From assembly GCA_940671915.1 (NCBI GenBank), contig CALNVZ010002974.1, positions 20,925,017 to 20,989,016 of the forward strand: a stretch of DNA of 64,000 nt, read 5' to 3'. Numbering within the stretch: position 1 is the stretch's first letter; each line of letters opens with the position of its first letter. The notes beneath the pieces are model-generated. The model saw only the letters and a list, made by a program, of their open reading frames with translations, was not told the origin of the DNA and ran no database searches. Positions 26,061-39,500 of the stretch are shown one piece after another. The DNA is from Paracentrotus lividus. Lineage: Eukaryota > Echinodermata > Echinoidea > Camarodonta > Echinidae. The position numbers and the translations under genes are program-made.

Positions 26061-29000
26061 CCTTGCTCTTGAAGTGTTGCTCATCCCATGTTATCTCTCT
26101 GGCTGGCTCCACACACTATAGGATATGCGTGGCAGTCACATGAGATGGGACTATTTAAATCATGACATCTTTAATCATGAAATTAAAAAAGATATTAATC
26201 AAGAAAAGATTTTCGGTATTTTTGCATTTGCCAAATTGACACAGGAAATGTTAAAATGCAAAGAGAAAACACATGCGAACGCAAATTTAATTTGAAACAT
26301 TCCATGTGAACAATGGTAAAGATTTGTTGTACAATCTTACGTTTGTTTGGAAACTTTAATTATCATAATATAAAAGACGTAATTGACACAAAAATAGAAG
26401 CCGGAAACTTGTCTTTAGCTCGTAAGACCTCAATCCGTTTCTTCCTCTTCTATTATCTCTTGCATGTGAATCATGCAATGTGCATTAAGTACCAGAATAT
26501 GTGTCTCTGATGGCAACAACCATGAGGTTTTTCATTAAACATTTTACAATTTATGTGTTAAAGAGTGTTAGAAAGCTTTTGACATACTGTAGACATGACT
26601 AAAAAACTGACAGCAAAGCTGGTTGGATATGGAGTTGTAAGGGCATTAAACCTGCAAAGGGGGAGGGGGCGGGGGCTTCCCTCTCACAATTATGTTCTTA
26701 TTTTTGTTCCGTGGAACCAAAACAGCTTCTTGTCTTTTTGTCGTGCCATGACAACAGATTGGCAATGAACAGGCAAATTCTGACCGTATTATATTTATGG
26801 CAATTTTTGTATCAAACAATACTTTGCAGCTTCTTATCTCTAATATTCTCTATGTTTTCTAAACCATGTCAAAGTGTTGATGTTACTTCAGAGGAAGCGA
26901 TACATGGTATCCAAGGCCATGTTAGTTTCCCTAGATCAAGAGCATTGCATGTGATCCTATAAAGGCAATTTGCAATTTCTCTGAACACAGGAGACAGAGC
27001 AGACATGCACAATCAAAAAGAAATAATTGTCCCGTGTCTTTTTAAACGATCCTTTCCTCCCAAAACCCAAAGGGATTGGATCCACCAAGCAGCACACCCA
27101 CCCAATCAACTGCTTCAGCTTCTTATTAAAACCTAACCTTGGAAATTTCCTGCATGCAAATGCAACCCACATCGTACAGCGTCCTCTTCAACTTTCCGTC
27201 ATGTCCAAAATAGTCTCAAAGGAAACGTAAAATCCCTCAAATCTTTACACTTTTCACAAACTCTTTGAAGGTTATTAAAGAATATTTTGGGAAAAGGAAG
27301 ATTAAAATGAATCTTTTCCCCACCTCCACATGTGTCCTGTTTTCCGTTGAATGGCTATGGGTGTGTGTTATGGATAGATTTCATACGATACATTCTTGCT
27401 GGTATTTACCATGAATGAGATCATTCAGGTTCAGTAGAGGGGTCGGAACAGTATAGATTTCATCAACTACTATTTCATGGTTTACGCCACTCTGTCTTCA
27501 TTTGAAACAAAGAAGATCCCCAATATCTAATTGCCTTCTCGTACTGCTTCAATGAAACATTCCTTTGTGTAATGATATCTGTGAGGTAATTAGGGTTCGG
27601 TATAAGCTGAAATACCCTTGTGGGTATCCCTTAGGTACACCTCTCCACTACTACTTGAAACAAAGTAAACTTGGAGACCTATCCCATCATCGCCCCCTCT
27701 CACAATTCCTTTATGCTGATGTTATTCAGGGTCTGGTGGCGCTGTGCAGCCCCCTCCTGACGTGACGGCAAGTTCAGGTCACATCGCATACGTCCAGGGA
27801 ACAAGCAAGCACGCAGACGATTCAGGTGAGTGGATTTCCCTTCCTTTCACGGTTTCTTCCCAGATCTCACCAGGAGTTTTCCCTTTCCTTTCCCATTTTC
27901 GTTGACTAGCTACAGGGATTTTTGTTACACCTCTTGGCCTTCGTGAGTAATCAGGTTTGCTTTGAGTATAGCAGTTTAAATTTGCTGTGAAGAAACAAAA
28001 TAGAGGCTGATCAGTGTTAAAGAGTGGATGTACTATAAGTGTGACTGTTACAACAAATTGTCGTAGAATGTATCGTTTTGGTTCATAAACCATATATCTT
28101 GATAATAGAATATCATGATCTACAAGTGATTTGATTATAGTTCGCACAAATATTTTGTTTATATATATGTAGCAATAGTTAATCAATTTACAATTTTGCG
28201 TACAATGGAAGTTTGTTTTGTCATCTATCTCAACTTTTCCAGGATAATCACATTATTAAATTGTAATTATTCTCAGATATTTATGAAAGTGGTCTCAATA
28301 CTGAGGATGCATCCATATGAATTTTTTAAAAGCCAGAATCAGAGACAGGAATGTTCAAATTTTGTCAACACAGCTGCTGATGTGTAAATTGTTATATGAT
28401 TAGTTTACTGTACAAGGCGTATATGTTGTGTAAATACGATGAACGACACTGAAGTTCACAGAAGAAATTGGTAATTTCCTAGGCCATTTAAGGAATGGCC
28501 CAGATGATTCATAAACAAACGTGCAAAGTTATGCTAAAGTTCATTTTTTTCTGAAACGCTACAACAACTGTAGTTTTCTAAGAGAGTGAAGTGTTTTTCA
28601 ATCAGCGCATATCATGGATGGGACGCAGATTTGATTAGGTGGGCCTGAAATATAGCAGTTGGAGCCTAACCGAAAGAGAACCGTGCTCTCAGTGTCTTTA
28701 ACAATAAGCTTAAGAGCCTTTTAAAAAGAGTTTGGGTTCATCTTCTGCTTCCTGTGCGACGTGGGCTGCCATCCGGCACGGAACGCACGGTTGTCACGGA
28801 TACTTGAGGTTATATTGATACATTCACTCTTTGGAGGAATACTGTAGGAAAGAGCAGGAGCTTTTGCTATAGATGCAAGTTGGTTACATCTCTTGGAGAA
28901 CACACAAAGTGCTAGGCATCAATAAGTTATGGAGTGTACATGTTGAGTGTAAGTGGATAAAATTTCATGAACAAAGGTCAGATTACATCCAGAGTTATGT

Positions 29001-32000
29001 CACGGAGGGTTGATTACATGTGGATGATTTTTGTTCTTGTTTTTTTTATGCATGTTATTGTTAAATCATCAGCATTCCATAGTAACAATAAGATCTTCTT
29101 GAAAGTGCCCTGTGGTTGAAAGATATGTTTATGCTGTGTTATTATGAACAAAGAATTGGTTGTAGAAACCAGTACAGGACGCACAGAAACGTTGTTGGCC
29201 CAGTCACATTATTTTGGATGGTTATGTCATAGGTTGATCCCAGATGCAAATATGCATTGTTGTGACGTTATGTGTTGCTGCGACATTACCAGTTGTAACA
29301 GGGGCTGCTGTTAGTGCTAACAACGTTTCTGTGCGGCCCGTACAGGCCTATAGAGTAAACAGAACACGCTGTGGCTAGTTTGTTGTCAACAGGATATTTA
29401 AAATATCAACCTTTTAAAATCATTTGCATTACATGAATGATCCACCTTTAAGTTTTAGCAACACAAAAGTATATCTATCTTGCAAGAAATATTATAAATT
29501 AATACTATTCTCAGTAGTTATCAGATTGTGTATGATATCAGATACATCGATTTGCCTTATGTATCAATACACTGTAATAAGTTTCAATGTATAATGCCTA
29601 GTGAGAAAAAGTGCAGGAAGGGGCGATTTTCCAGGGATTTCATTCGTTCAAGGTTGATAGAATGAGCAACCTGCTTTAGATTTCTCTCCTCATGCAGTCA
29701 GACACTATCAAAGAACGCTGGAAAATTATAACCCTAACTGAATAAAACAGTGACCTAAATTGTAGGCTTAATTGCAATTACTAGTGAACATGTATGTATG
29801 TATGTGGCTTTAGGGGCTGCTTAGGCAATTTTTGTTTCTTTTTAAAACACTTTGACATTGATCTAAATGTTTTGTGTGCATATTCTAGCACAAGTTTGAG
29901 TAAGCTGATGTACATGTATATATAATATGTGTTTTCAATCAACCAACAAAGTGCACCTACATGTACAATTTGAAATCAGTTGTACATGTAGCTGTACTTT
30001 TCTCTGCATTTGCAATTCTTTTATGAGATTTACCAGTTTAGCATTAATGTGACATTTACCTGTAAATTTATGGAATCACTTGTACTTTGAAAACAAAGGC
30101 AATTTGCTCAAGGCCTGAAGAAGCTTCAGCATTAATCATGAATTTGTATTAAATCTAGGAAAGATTATTGATGGCTTATCACAGGAAGGTAGAGTTATTA
30201 TTTGGATGAAGGAATTACATGATCAATGCCCTGTTCACATACAGGGAATGATGGTAATTCCATGCTTTATTTTGGCCAGTCACATTGAATGGTTTTGTAT
30301 AATTAAGTAGAAACTTGCAACAATGATATTTTTTGTGTGCTCCATTGACAAAGTGCTACTTTAATTAGTGCTATAAAACAGTTCTAAATTTCAACCCTCC
30401 AAAAAAAAACAGACATGTAAAGCCAGTAACAACTTTTATTAACCTTCTTTTCCTAAGGCTAAATACATAATGTGTAAGACTGATGTACAGTTACTGTTTT
30501 GAAGCCTCCTGCCCACCCCACCCACCCCCACCAAAAAAAAAAACAAGGATTCCCAAACACATTCATATGCTTCTGGTCACTCATATTATAAAGATGCATT
30601 GCCAAGTTTTTCTCTATTCGTACCATACTGAATTTCATTTACTTTGTGAAGCAGGGTATGGAATTTTAAAAGGCTGGCATTAACCCTTCCGTTACCAGGC
30701 ATTTTTTTCCAAAAAAAATGAATTCCCTCACTTCATTTCAAATATTCAAAAAGATAACTCGAGCAATACCCCTGGTGTTTGCATCCAGGTGAAAACTACC
30801 GTTCCCAGCTTTCCAACGTTACATAACTCAACAAGAGAGGGCACTTTCTTGCAAAATGGCAGTAAAATCAGTTTCACTTGTCATCAGTGTTCTATGGTGC
30901 CAAAAGGCGACCATGGTAATAAGAGGGTTAATTGAAATCTATGTAGTTGATATATCAATGTGAAAAGGTACGAGCTTTGTACACCCCGGGAAGGTTACTT
31001 ATATGTAAGAATACGATCAATGATATATTCAGATCGATTGACGTACACATACATATAGAGTCAGAGAGTTTGAAGAGTGTGCATGCTTTGGTAAGATTTT
31101 TGTTTTTATCTGGAAATAACCTTTTGAGTACAAGTAGAAATGTCGAATTGTTTATTCTTATGGTCGTATTCATGTTATTATATTCTGCATTAAAACAATA
31201 GTTCCTGCAGAAGATTAATTATTGTGATAAATACTGTACCTGTACAAGGATCTCATTTTGAAAATTTTATTTGTGATTTTGATCCTTCAAAGATTGGTTA
31301 ACATTTTAATAGCTTGTGTATATGTATTTGGGCGCTATAACAACAATTGGTTAAAATGTTAATTTATATTTCTGATTTTTCAAGTACATGTAGTATGTCG
31401 ATTCAAAATATGTATTTGATTTAAGATAGTTAACTGCACTTGTGAATGGACATAAAGACAATGTGTTTGATTTTAATGATTTGAAGCTGTATGCGATGGT
31501 ACAAATACATGTACCAGTAACTTGTTTGTCATCCCCCCCCCCCCTCGTCACAAGCTCTTTTTAACGACATTGAATAAATTATCCTTGATACATGCACATC
31601 CTGATGAGTGCACTTTTCAGTATTTCTGTGATATGATTCTATTAGATGAATATTTGTATAGCAATACTTATCAAACAAATTCTTAATCATTTTTTCTTTA
31701 AAAAGATATATTCCCCCTTCCTAGTTATTGATTGTTTGTTTTCCCTTCCAACTTCCTGTAAAATCATGTGTTATTTGATGCATTCTTTACTTCTTAGACG
31801 GCTATGAACACAAACTGTACTGGGAAGAAAAACTTGTAAATTTTGACTTCACCAATAAACATAGCAATAGTGCTGATGATAATCTGTTTTATTGATTTCT
31901 AATGCATATGGGGTTTAAAGATAATCTAGTAGTGCAGAAAGGTGAACATAATTTTTGTAAGCTTTAAAATTATTTTCTTGGTACTTAGGTGGAATATTAT

Positions 32001-33448
32001 AGCAGAAAGATCCACTGCAAATGATTGCTCTTCAACTGCCATCTTAGTTATAGCCGAACATTTATTTGTAGTCCCATATATGCATTTTTGTGCGCAGTGC
32101 ATGTTACTCTCAGCAGAATTGGGTTAATTTCTTATATTGTTGATTTCAAAACCTCACAGCACACATCAATTCTTAGTTGAATTGTTATCAATCTTTCCCA
32201 CTCACTTTGAAACAGATTTTTCACATTTCAATCTCAAGACTACAACAATAATTTAGCTTTAAACCTACCATCTTTTCTTTATCCCTAATGCCTCCCACAA
32301 CTCCAGGGTCGATGGTGAACAGTAAGGTGTCTGCAAAGATCCAGCAGCTGCTCAATACACTCAAGAGACCTAAGAGAAAACCACTCCAAGAATTCTTCCA
32401 AGATGAAGAAGAAGAATTAGAAGGTATGTTTGTCTTCATTTCCTTCTTTCTTATATTTATTATTTATATTTCGTGTATAGGTTGGTCTAGTGAAACAGTC
32501 GCGGCTGTCTATGACAAGGTACGCAGTTCGAATCTCGCCTATAAGTCCAGATTTGAAATTTCTATATTGCAAAACAACTGAATGATAATGCAACATTTTC
32601 TTGAAAGGTTTATCATAAGTGACTCATGGAAATTGAATCAACACATTATGAGCATAAAACTCATTGCGTTCCACAATAATTTGATACAGGAATCAAAGCT
32701 TGCATTTTACATGTGGGATGTATAAGTCCTCTCCTTGACAGTACACATTGTACCATTAACCTGTTGGAGATAAGCCGATTTGGCTACAACACACATTTCC
32801 CATAGACCTCAGCCTGAATATATTCGGGCTCAGTCCCCAACGGGTTAAACAAAAATATGCAGATCTATGTTATATCCAATAAATCAAGTTATAAATCCAT
32901 AGGTAAAATTTGGAGATTGAACGTCTTAAAATCCTGTAATTATATCATCGAAAAGAACAATTTTTTCTGTCTACATTCAGCTGCAAACGAGATGGACCCC
33001 AATGCACCTCAACCGGAGGGTAACACAATCACTCCAGCCATTGGAGAGCAGCTTAATGTAAGAGTTTGTTTCTTTGTTTGTATGATAATTGATGTTGGTT
33101 GGGATGATGATAAGATGATGATGATGATGGTGATGATGATGACAACAGTGATGATGATGGTGATTATTATCATGATCATGATGGTGGTCGTGATGATGGT
33201 GGTGGTGTTGGTAATGGTGGTGGTGGTGGTTGTGATGATGATGATGAGGACGACAGTGACGATGATGATGACGACGACAATGATGGTGATGATTGTGATG
33301 ATGATGATGATGATGTAAATGACAACAGTGATGATGGGGATGATGGTGATGATGATGATGATGATGATGATGATGGTGGTGGTGATGATGACAGTAATGA
33401 AGAAGATGATGGTGATGATGGTGATGTTAATGACAACAGTGATGATGG

Positions 33449-33480
<32 letters not shown>

Positions 33481-33521
33481 GTGATGGTGATGATGATGAC
33501 GATGACGCCAACAGTGATGAA

Positions 33522-33554
<33 letters not shown>

Positions 33555-36500
33555 GGGGGTGGATGATGACAATGACAATGACAACAGTTACACTGTACAC
33601 TATCTAACCATCCGATTGTCATATTGAACACTGATGATATAAACAATTATCTTCATCCAACTGATGCTATCATTTCTGATTATCATCACCTCTGGTACAG
33701 GTTCCGACAGGCCTGCCCAGGAATTTAGAGGCGGCGGTCCAGAGATACGGGACAGCAACCCCCAAGGTTCCGGTTGTCTCATCATTAGATGCCAATGGCA
33801 AAGTACATTTCCAGCTGACTTATGGTAAGCCACTTGTGAATGTGTAGGGTTTTTATTATTTTCTGTTCCAAATTACAAGGTATCATGTATGTATCAAAGG
33901 AATTAAGATTTATTTTAGCTAAACTATCATTTTAACACTATTACATGCAACTTTCCTAGATATTAAAATTCATAAATATACATTTTCTTCATAAATGTTA
34001 TAATGTTTTATGACTTTTTCTTTTGCAGGAAAACTGCTTAGCCGAGCAAATAAAATTGCATATTTCTTGCTGAATAAACTTGGTGGAAAAGAACCCATAC
34101 TAAAATGCGGAGACAGAGTAAGTCCTTTATTATTATTATGTTTAGTCCTGTTATTTTTGAAGATCAGTATCAGGAAGCTAGGAGCTGCATGACCAATCTA
34201 TTTGTTCTTATAGAAATTCCAGTTAAGACCTTTTTTTGAATGACATTTGCATAAATTTGCATGTTCATAAATATGGTATCATAAAATGTCATTCTCTTTA
34301 ATCTATTGCTTATCTTCTTTGCTTTAGGTGGCACTAGTATATCCCAACTCGGACCCAGCAGCATACATGTGTGCTTTTTATGGCTGCCTCTTTGCAGGCA
34401 TCGTGCCAGTTGCAATAGATGTTCCAGTCACTAAAAAGGTACATTTTCTTCTTTTCTTCAGTCTTGCCAGTTAGGAAAATATTCTTATTGTAAAAAAAAA
34501 AAGGTTGAGGAAATTTGTTATATACTGTGTATATCCTGATAATGATCTAATCCCATAGAAATTAATCTGTGTGGGATATGTTTATGTTATGTGAAATTTT
34601 TCTTATGAAATTTAGGGTAAATATTTGAAAGGACTGTCAAATAGAGGTTATTCTTGATCTATCATTTTGTGATCTGTGCCCCACACAGGAACTCATACAT
34701 GTTCTTAATATAATATATAACTGACTCTGGTTTTTACACACGGTCACCACATAAAGGAATATCTGATTTGCTACTGGGTATTACATAATTAATGGAAGAA
34801 GTATTGAGTAGTGAATAATTGTATTATCATTCAAGTTTTATATTATAAGACTACACTGCTCAGAATGTTGCATTATAGGTTAGGAAACAGGAGAGATTGA
34901 GTAGTTTATGAGGTAATACTATACAGATTGCAAGTTTGTATTGGCTTCAAGATTTGTTATACATATATCTGTATCTATTTCTAGTAAATTATATCGTTAT
35001 CTACATCATTTCTTCTCCTCACTTTCAGGATGCTGGTAGTCAACAGATTGGGTTCTTACTTGGAGGTTGCGGCATCTCTGTCGCCTTGACAACCAGTGCC
35101 TGTCTCAAAGAGCTACCAAAGACACAGTCCGGTGAAGTGTCAAGATTCAAAGGTAACATTTTTGACATAATGACCTTTGAACTACATATGGATCTATATT
35201 TCTATGAGCATACACACTGTTCAGAGTAGTCAAGAATGGATATATACCATATTTATTTATTTATTTATTTATTTATTTATTTCTGATCTTTATACAGGGT
35301 GGCACATTATCACCAATATAGGTGGTCTTCCATGAGACCCTGTTGCATTAACACAGAAAACATAGAAAATCAATAGCACAAAATAATCAATATACACAGA
35401 TGCATATAGAAATTCATTGGTATCCTTATAACTAACGTCAACCATTGATATTGGTTATCTTTGTCTGTGTTTAACTGTCATTAAAGACAACATTTATTTT
35501 TAGTTTTGAAGATAAATTGTCAGTTTAATTTAACTTGAGAAAAATGTTTTCACATGAAAAGTTTTTTATCAAATTGAACATTACAGCTCAAAGACTGAAT
35601 TGCATTTGATGTCCAAATGTGTCATGCATGTAAAGAAGTAAAAACATTTCAACAAAAATAGTTTTATAAAGTACATGTAACATAGCGTAGTAGAAAGGTT
35701 GGTACCAACCAGTAAGTCTGCAACAGTATTTTGTACTTGTATTTCCATGATTAGCAGTATTCAGGTTTATGTATAGTTATTTGCATTGTCAAATCAGTAA
35801 CTAAGTAAAGTGGCCATTGATGTGTTTCTTTATTTGCTGTGATGTGTTTAGGCTGGCCCAAGCTTTCATGGAACGTGACAGAACACCTTTCCAAACCTCC
35901 CAAGGATTGGACGATCCCACCCCGCCCTGCGGACGACATGGCTGCATATATTGAGGTAATAATCACATGGACATTCTATGTCATTGATGGGCTAATAAAA
36001 TCTTGTATCTGAAAAATTTCAAATGTTCAGGAGAGCGAAAAAACTAACTCACTATAACATCTGGGATTACCTTCCTTTGACACTCAGTGATGACTTTATA
36101 TTTGGGGTAGGTGAGCTGATATTTAGACAGGACATCACAAGACTGATTACCTGGGGGGCATTTCATGAAAGGACTTGTCAGACATTTTTTTTTTTACAAA
36201 CTGTTGTAAGCTTCTGAAATGCTTGCATCTGATTGGCTGAGAGCGAATTTGTCAGATAAAATGTCTGACAAGTCCTTTGATGAAATGCCCCCATTGAGAT
36301 TAAGTAAAAACAGTAACTTTCACCAAAATTTGAGATACAAGGGTTTATCAGCCATGTCTGGGACTAATTTCATGCTTATTGAATAAAACCAACTGCAGAG
36401 ATGCTGATACTCTTAATTCCAACTCAATTTCAGACCTTGCTTCTTCTCTGCTTCAAGCTCTCCATGCTTTATACTGCGTTGAAAATAGTATATGAGACTC

Positions 36501-39500
36501 TTGTTATGTCATATGAGTCAAACCAACTGGTCTCCACATAGTGTTAATCAGTCTCCTTTTAAAAAAATACAAACTAAAACAACAAATTAATTTCTATGCA
36601 ACAATAATATACTAAAGACTGCTTTGATTGCTTTGATACTTGAAACGAGAAAGCATTAACAAATACAGTAGTTCTTGAACGATTAATTTTTTTTCGTTTG
36701 TTTTACAGTATACAACAGACAATGAGGGCAGTGTAATGGGTGTGACCATTCCAAGACGGTCGATGGTATACCACTGTCGGACGTTGACGGTAGCGTGTAA
36801 TTACGCAGAAGGAGAGACCATGGTTAACGTGCTTGATTTCAAGAGAGACGTTGGACTTTGGCATAGCGTACAAGCTGTAAGTACATCCAGTATATATTCT
36901 GTCTCCTGTGGTGTTGGTAATATTCCTTTATTGCAAACCCTCTTGTCACTCTTCTGACCATTGGCATTGCATATGAGAACAGCAATCAACCACACAGCAT
37001 CACATTGCATACATACACCACATAGCAATGTTTTTTTCGTTTGAATAATGTATGTGTGCAATTGGGACGTCAAACACCCGAGCTCGATCTATTACGCAAG
37101 TCAAGAAATTAATAAAAGCGCGTTGGTGAATTCAGGACCGAATTCTGAATTTCATGAAAACAAAGCCTTTGTGAAATATACCGAGTGAGTCAGAAAAAAC
37201 TAGACACCTAGAAAAATGTCAATAAAAAGAAAACCAATTAATGAACCCAAAACTATTATACATATTCTGAAAGGGTAACTCTTCCCGCATCTTTGGGTAC
37301 TATTTTTGTGGGGTATGTCTTTACGCTTGGATGAAGGCGACATATTGTTTGCGAACATGTCAATTTTGAATTGTGCAAGAGTTGGGATACGATTGACACA
37401 ACAAAAGCGGACAAAAAAGCAACTCCATCCTGAATAAAATAGCATAACTTTTTAAGGAACATGTATTGAGCCCAATAACTTGGCAAGGGTGTTGTTACAG
37501 TTATCGCCTAGATTATGTGTAAAAATTAAATTGATTCGTCAAGTAATCCACCAATGAGTACACATCAAAGAGTAAATTGTCACTGACAGACCGAAAAAGT
37601 CCTCTTAATACTTTTGAAAAGTGATTATTTTGTCTTTGACGTATGCTCACTCATGCCTGACTCTACAGATCTATCTCATTTTCACACAAAATGTAGTCAA
37701 TATGTGTAACAACACCCCTGCCAAATTATTAAGTGCAAGACATTGTCGCCCCCCCCCCCCCTGTTGCTTGTAGTAATCATTAGTTAATTAACCACCCATA
37801 TTTGTTGATTGCAGAGTATTTTCAACGGTATGCAGGTGTATTTTGTCCCATACTCACTCATGAAGGTCAATCCAGCATCATGGATGCACATCGTCACCAA
37901 ATACAAAGGTAACAAATGTCACATTTTATCTTCGTAAAACGCTGTAAAACTATTGTTGAGTAATAGCGCAATAAAACCTAATGTATCATATCGCATTGTA
38001 TCCTATCCTTGGTCCAAGATAATAACAGTATTAGCCTGTTGTAAGGCACATACCTACAAGGTGCGCAATATCCAATTTTATCATTAACCTTTTGGAGACT
38101 AGCTGATTTGGCTATAACACGCATTTCTCATTGACCTCAGCCCGAATATATTCGGGCTCAGTCCCTAACGGGCTAATGTTTAATTCTTTTGTATGTTACC
38201 AAACAATAAATGTTTTAGTTGTAGAGAAATATGAGTAGTTGTAACATTTTTCTTTTCTTTTTTCTTTTTTTTGGAAGGGGGTGGTGAAGTTTCCATGGTA
38301 AGCGAATGAATACAAAAGAGAATATTAATTTTTAAAAACCCTCAAATAATTTTCTTTTTTTTCTTGATTTCCCTTTACAGCCACCCTTGCCATTGTGAAG
38401 TCAAGAGACATGCACTGGGGTCTGATGGCCCAGAAAGAACACAAAGGAATCAATCTGAGCACGCTCAGAATGCTGCTGGTTGCAGATGGAGCTAACCCAT
38501 GTAAGTCATACATCTTCTTAAAGCTCAACTTAGTTTGTTGTTGCCAAAATAATTTGGAATAAAACCATTGAGTATGTCCTCATGTTGTTCCATTTACACC
38601 AAATCTGTTCATCTTCCATTGATGATTTTGGATGAAATTTTGAGAAGATATCACAACACGTCTGTCAAATTGAGACTAGGGGTAGACCAGTATCTTGCCA
38701 GCAGTCTGTTTGAAAGATATCACATAGATTCTGTGCAAACCCTTGGGCACTTAATTAACTCATAGTCCTACCACGTGGCTGTACAAAGCGAGCACGTGCC
38801 AGTCTGCCCGATTTCACACCAGAATCAATGCTTATTTTACTTGAGATTTTGGGTATGAACGAGAATGGAAACTTTTATTTTGATTATTTCTTTTTTTTCA
38901 TTATGATACACAATACACAACAAATATAACGTTTTATGAATTGAGATAAGCAGTCCATACAAATTGTTGAGGAGGTTTAACTGTAACTACTTGAACTGGA
39001 AGATAGTTTAACCTTGCATGAGCAATCATCTTCTTCTTCTTCTATTTGGGTCACACTTTAATATTACACCAGTAATATGTTGGAAACACGATTTTGCTCT
39101 GGGGATATACCTTTCCAGATCTTCAAGGGTACATGATTCAATGAGATGGGGTATATCAGTAGATGTTCCATGGTGTGCTCTTCCCCACACTCACACACAG
39201 TTTGTCCAAACTCTTTGTATCCCCTCCTTTCCATGTTAATCCATCACCTATTGTCTTCATGTGATAGGGTCACTCTCATCCTGTGATGCGTTCCTGAGCA
39301 CGTTCCAGAGTAAAGGTCTCAAACCAGAAGTCTTATGTCCATGTGCTTGTGCTGCAGAGGCTCTTACAGTCTCAATACGAAGGTATGTATTCAATACGTT
39401 TGAAAAGAACACTCGAAAATAGGTTTTCCTGGTGCAAATTTGAAATAATAACTATAGTCAATTCTGTCTTAGTGGTCACCTCTCAATAGTGGGCACATAT

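Larger units (their letters stand above)
27826..32306 (+). other. DIP2 intron 5, 4.5 kb
   Basis: AT-rich intron with two MITE-like elements (29172-29343 and 30679-30932). I see nothing else supportable in it. Confidence 0.5.

Noticed and set aside
25717-26143. Arg/Glu/Gly-rich (-) and Pro/Ser/Leu-rich (+) open frames
   Set aside because: Produced by the CT-rich tract; no splice or family support.
26957-27230. Overlapping 71- and 67-codon frames on opposite strands in DIP2 intron 4
   Set aside because: No recognisable family, no splice context, composition like the intron around them.
32475-32546. Possible tRNA gene
   Set aside because: A and B boxes and part of an acceptor stem are present but the T stem does not pair; treated as a SINE head.
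33009-33646. Long open frames on both strands (poly-Ile, poly-Ser, poly-Met/Val, up to 191 codons)
   Set aside because: They are the GAT/GGT microsatellite read in different frames; only 33701-33824 and 32981-33057 next to it are real exons.
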